DNA from: Sporosarcina obsidiansis
Lineage (GTDB): Bacteria; Bacillota; Bacilli; Bacillales_A; Planococcaceae
DNA: 56,428 bases
Reading direction: 5' to 3'
Assembly (NCBI RefSeq): GCF_009651005.1
Contig: NZ_WHVW01000018.1
Span: 12,674 to 69,101 of the forward strand
Shown here: piece by piece, positions 55,864 through 56,428 of the stretch
How the letters are laid out: each line of letters begins with the position of its first letter
Position numbering within the stretch: position 1 is the first letter of the stretch
Program-made: the position numbers and the translations under genes
The notes under the pieces: model-generated
The model's database searches: none
What the model was told of the DNA's origin: nothing
Seen by the model: the letters and a program-made list of their open reading frames with translations, nothing else

Positions 55864-56333
55864 TCAAAGAACTATTGCGCTCGGTCGGAATTGGCTGCTT
55901 ACTAGCGGGTGGTATTTTATATACCGTAAGCAACATTCCACAAGTAACAGAGGAATCTCTAAAAAAAGAGCTGACTGCAACTCAAAAAGAATTAGAAGTT
56001 GTCAAGAAAGAATTAGCTATTTCACAAACATTGACGTCAGAAGAACAGCCGGATAATCAAAGTAAACCAGATGTTAAACCAGTGGATCAGCAAAAACGAG
56101 CGTCAGAAAAAGACATTGAAACAACAGTTATAACAAAGAAAATAGCTGTCCAGTCCGGATCTAGCTCTGCAGATTTATCGAGCACGTTGGAACGCGCACA
56201 TTTGATTTCGGATGCAACAAAGTTTGATGCGTACATGAAAGAAAATGGATATGCCGGAAAAATCCAGATTGGAACATTCGAATTGCGTTCTGATATGAGT
56301 TTTGAGGAAATAGCTAACGTGTTGACAAAGTAA
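55860..56333 (+). CDS. Anchored protein with MltG/YceG-type N-terminal-like domain, no transglycosylase domain
   Basis: An N-terminal membrane helix (about 5-25) is followed by a coiled coil and Lys/Gln-rich linker. A C-terminal domain (about 90-157) shows the LysM-like pattern found in MltG (SSADLSSTLERAHLISDATKF and GKIQIGTFELRSDMSFEEIA). The catalytic domain of the endolytic transglycosylase is absent, so it may bind or regulate peptidoglycan enzymes. It has 157 residues. The ATGA overlap couples it to the preceding gene. Confidence 0.65.
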   Translation: MIKELLRSVGIGCLLAGGILYTVSNIPQVTEESLKKELTATQKELEVVKKELAISQTLTSEEQPDNQSKPDVKPVDQQKRASEKDIETTVITKKIAVQSGSSSADLSSTLERAHLISDATKFDAYMKENGYAGKIQIGTFELRSDMSFEEIANVLTK

Positions 56334-56349
56334 AACAACCTCCTGTGAA

Positions 56350-56428
56350 TGTAAACTGTACCCTTTGTAAAGGACAATTAAAAAAAGCCTATGCTATTTG
56401 TTGAAGTTGCTGCCTGTATTTTGCAGGC
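56350..56428. mobile_element. Probable terminal end of an insertion sequence, cut by the window edge
   Basis: Starting 17 bp after the preceding stop codon, the sequence opens TGTAAACTGTACCCTTTG, resembling the TG-starting terminal repeats of IS3/IS150-type elements. It goes on through an A-rich stretch to a small GCCTG/CAGGC hairpin at the window end. No transposase frame is visible inside the window, so this rests on terminal resemblance only. Confidence 0.4.

Overview
The window is about 56 kb of a low-to-mid GC, endospore-forming, competence-capable Bacillales chromosome. Gene order follows the Bacillus subtilis yqg-comG-gcv-yqh-spoIIIA-acc-xse-spo0A-bkd block closely. Family-level content (B12-dependent methylmalonyl-CoA mutase, class II ribonucleotide reductase, a minimal spoIIIA operon) suggests a Sporosarcina-like member of the Planococcaceae/Caryophanaceae. 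The genus is inferred from gene content, not from a database search. Almost everything is on the minus strand, so transcription mostly runs from high to low coordinates.

Layout, left to right. (1) 1-197: a tandem, perfectly repeated 120-bp unit that folds into a long hairpin and abuts the meaB stop codon. (2) 199-11261: a branched-chain amino acid catabolic block, bcd-lpdV-bkdAA-bkdAB-bkdB, followed after a terminator by mutA-mutB-meaB. Leu/Ile/Val would be deaminated and oxidatively decarboxylated, and the propionyl-CoA branch isomerised to succinyl-CoA. (3) 11455-13990: a small DUF2627 membrane protein, a glycerophosphodiester phosphodiesterase and a DUF342 protein. (4) 14165-27791: the conserved core block spo0A, spoIVB, recN, argR, tlyA, dxs, ispA, xseB, xseA, folD, nusB, yqhY, accC, accB. 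(5) 27963-30749: a stripped-down spoIIIA operon (AC, AD, AE, a 55-residue AF, AG, AH) with no spoIIIAA or spoIIIAB, bounded by terminators and preceded by a good sigma-E-type promoter. (6) 30813-34511: efp, pepP, aroQ, yqhR and divergent yqhQ. (7) 34744-35284: a decayed gene. (8) 35386-37947: nrdJ with two NrdR-box-like sites. (9) 38110-40797: lipM, a rhodanese-fold protein lacking the catalytic Cys, and an AAA+ ATPase. (10) 40849-45050: gcvT-gcvPA-gcvPB under a tandem glycine riboswitch with a terminator. (11) 45201-49596: aroK and the comG pseudopilus operon with a well-formed ComK site upstream. (12) 49816-56333: small membrane proteins, an MBL hydrolase, a lipoprotein, an LtaS-type synthase, yqgQ, 5-formyl-THF cyclo-ligase, rpmG, and two + strand envelope proteins. 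(13) 56350-56428: probably the end of an insertion sequence running off the window.

Functional threads. Two B12-dependent enzymes (methylmalonyl-CoA mutase and NrdJ) make cobalamin important to this cell. Lipoylated complexes (the branched-chain dehydrogenase E2 here; the glycine cleavage system) coexist with the octanoyltransferase LipM. Sporulation is represented by Spo0A, SpoIVB and the reduced SpoIIIA channel; competence by comG and its ComK site. The most unusual items are the reduced spoIIIA operon and the tandem hairpin element at the left edge. No CRISPR, rRNA or tRNA genes were seen.
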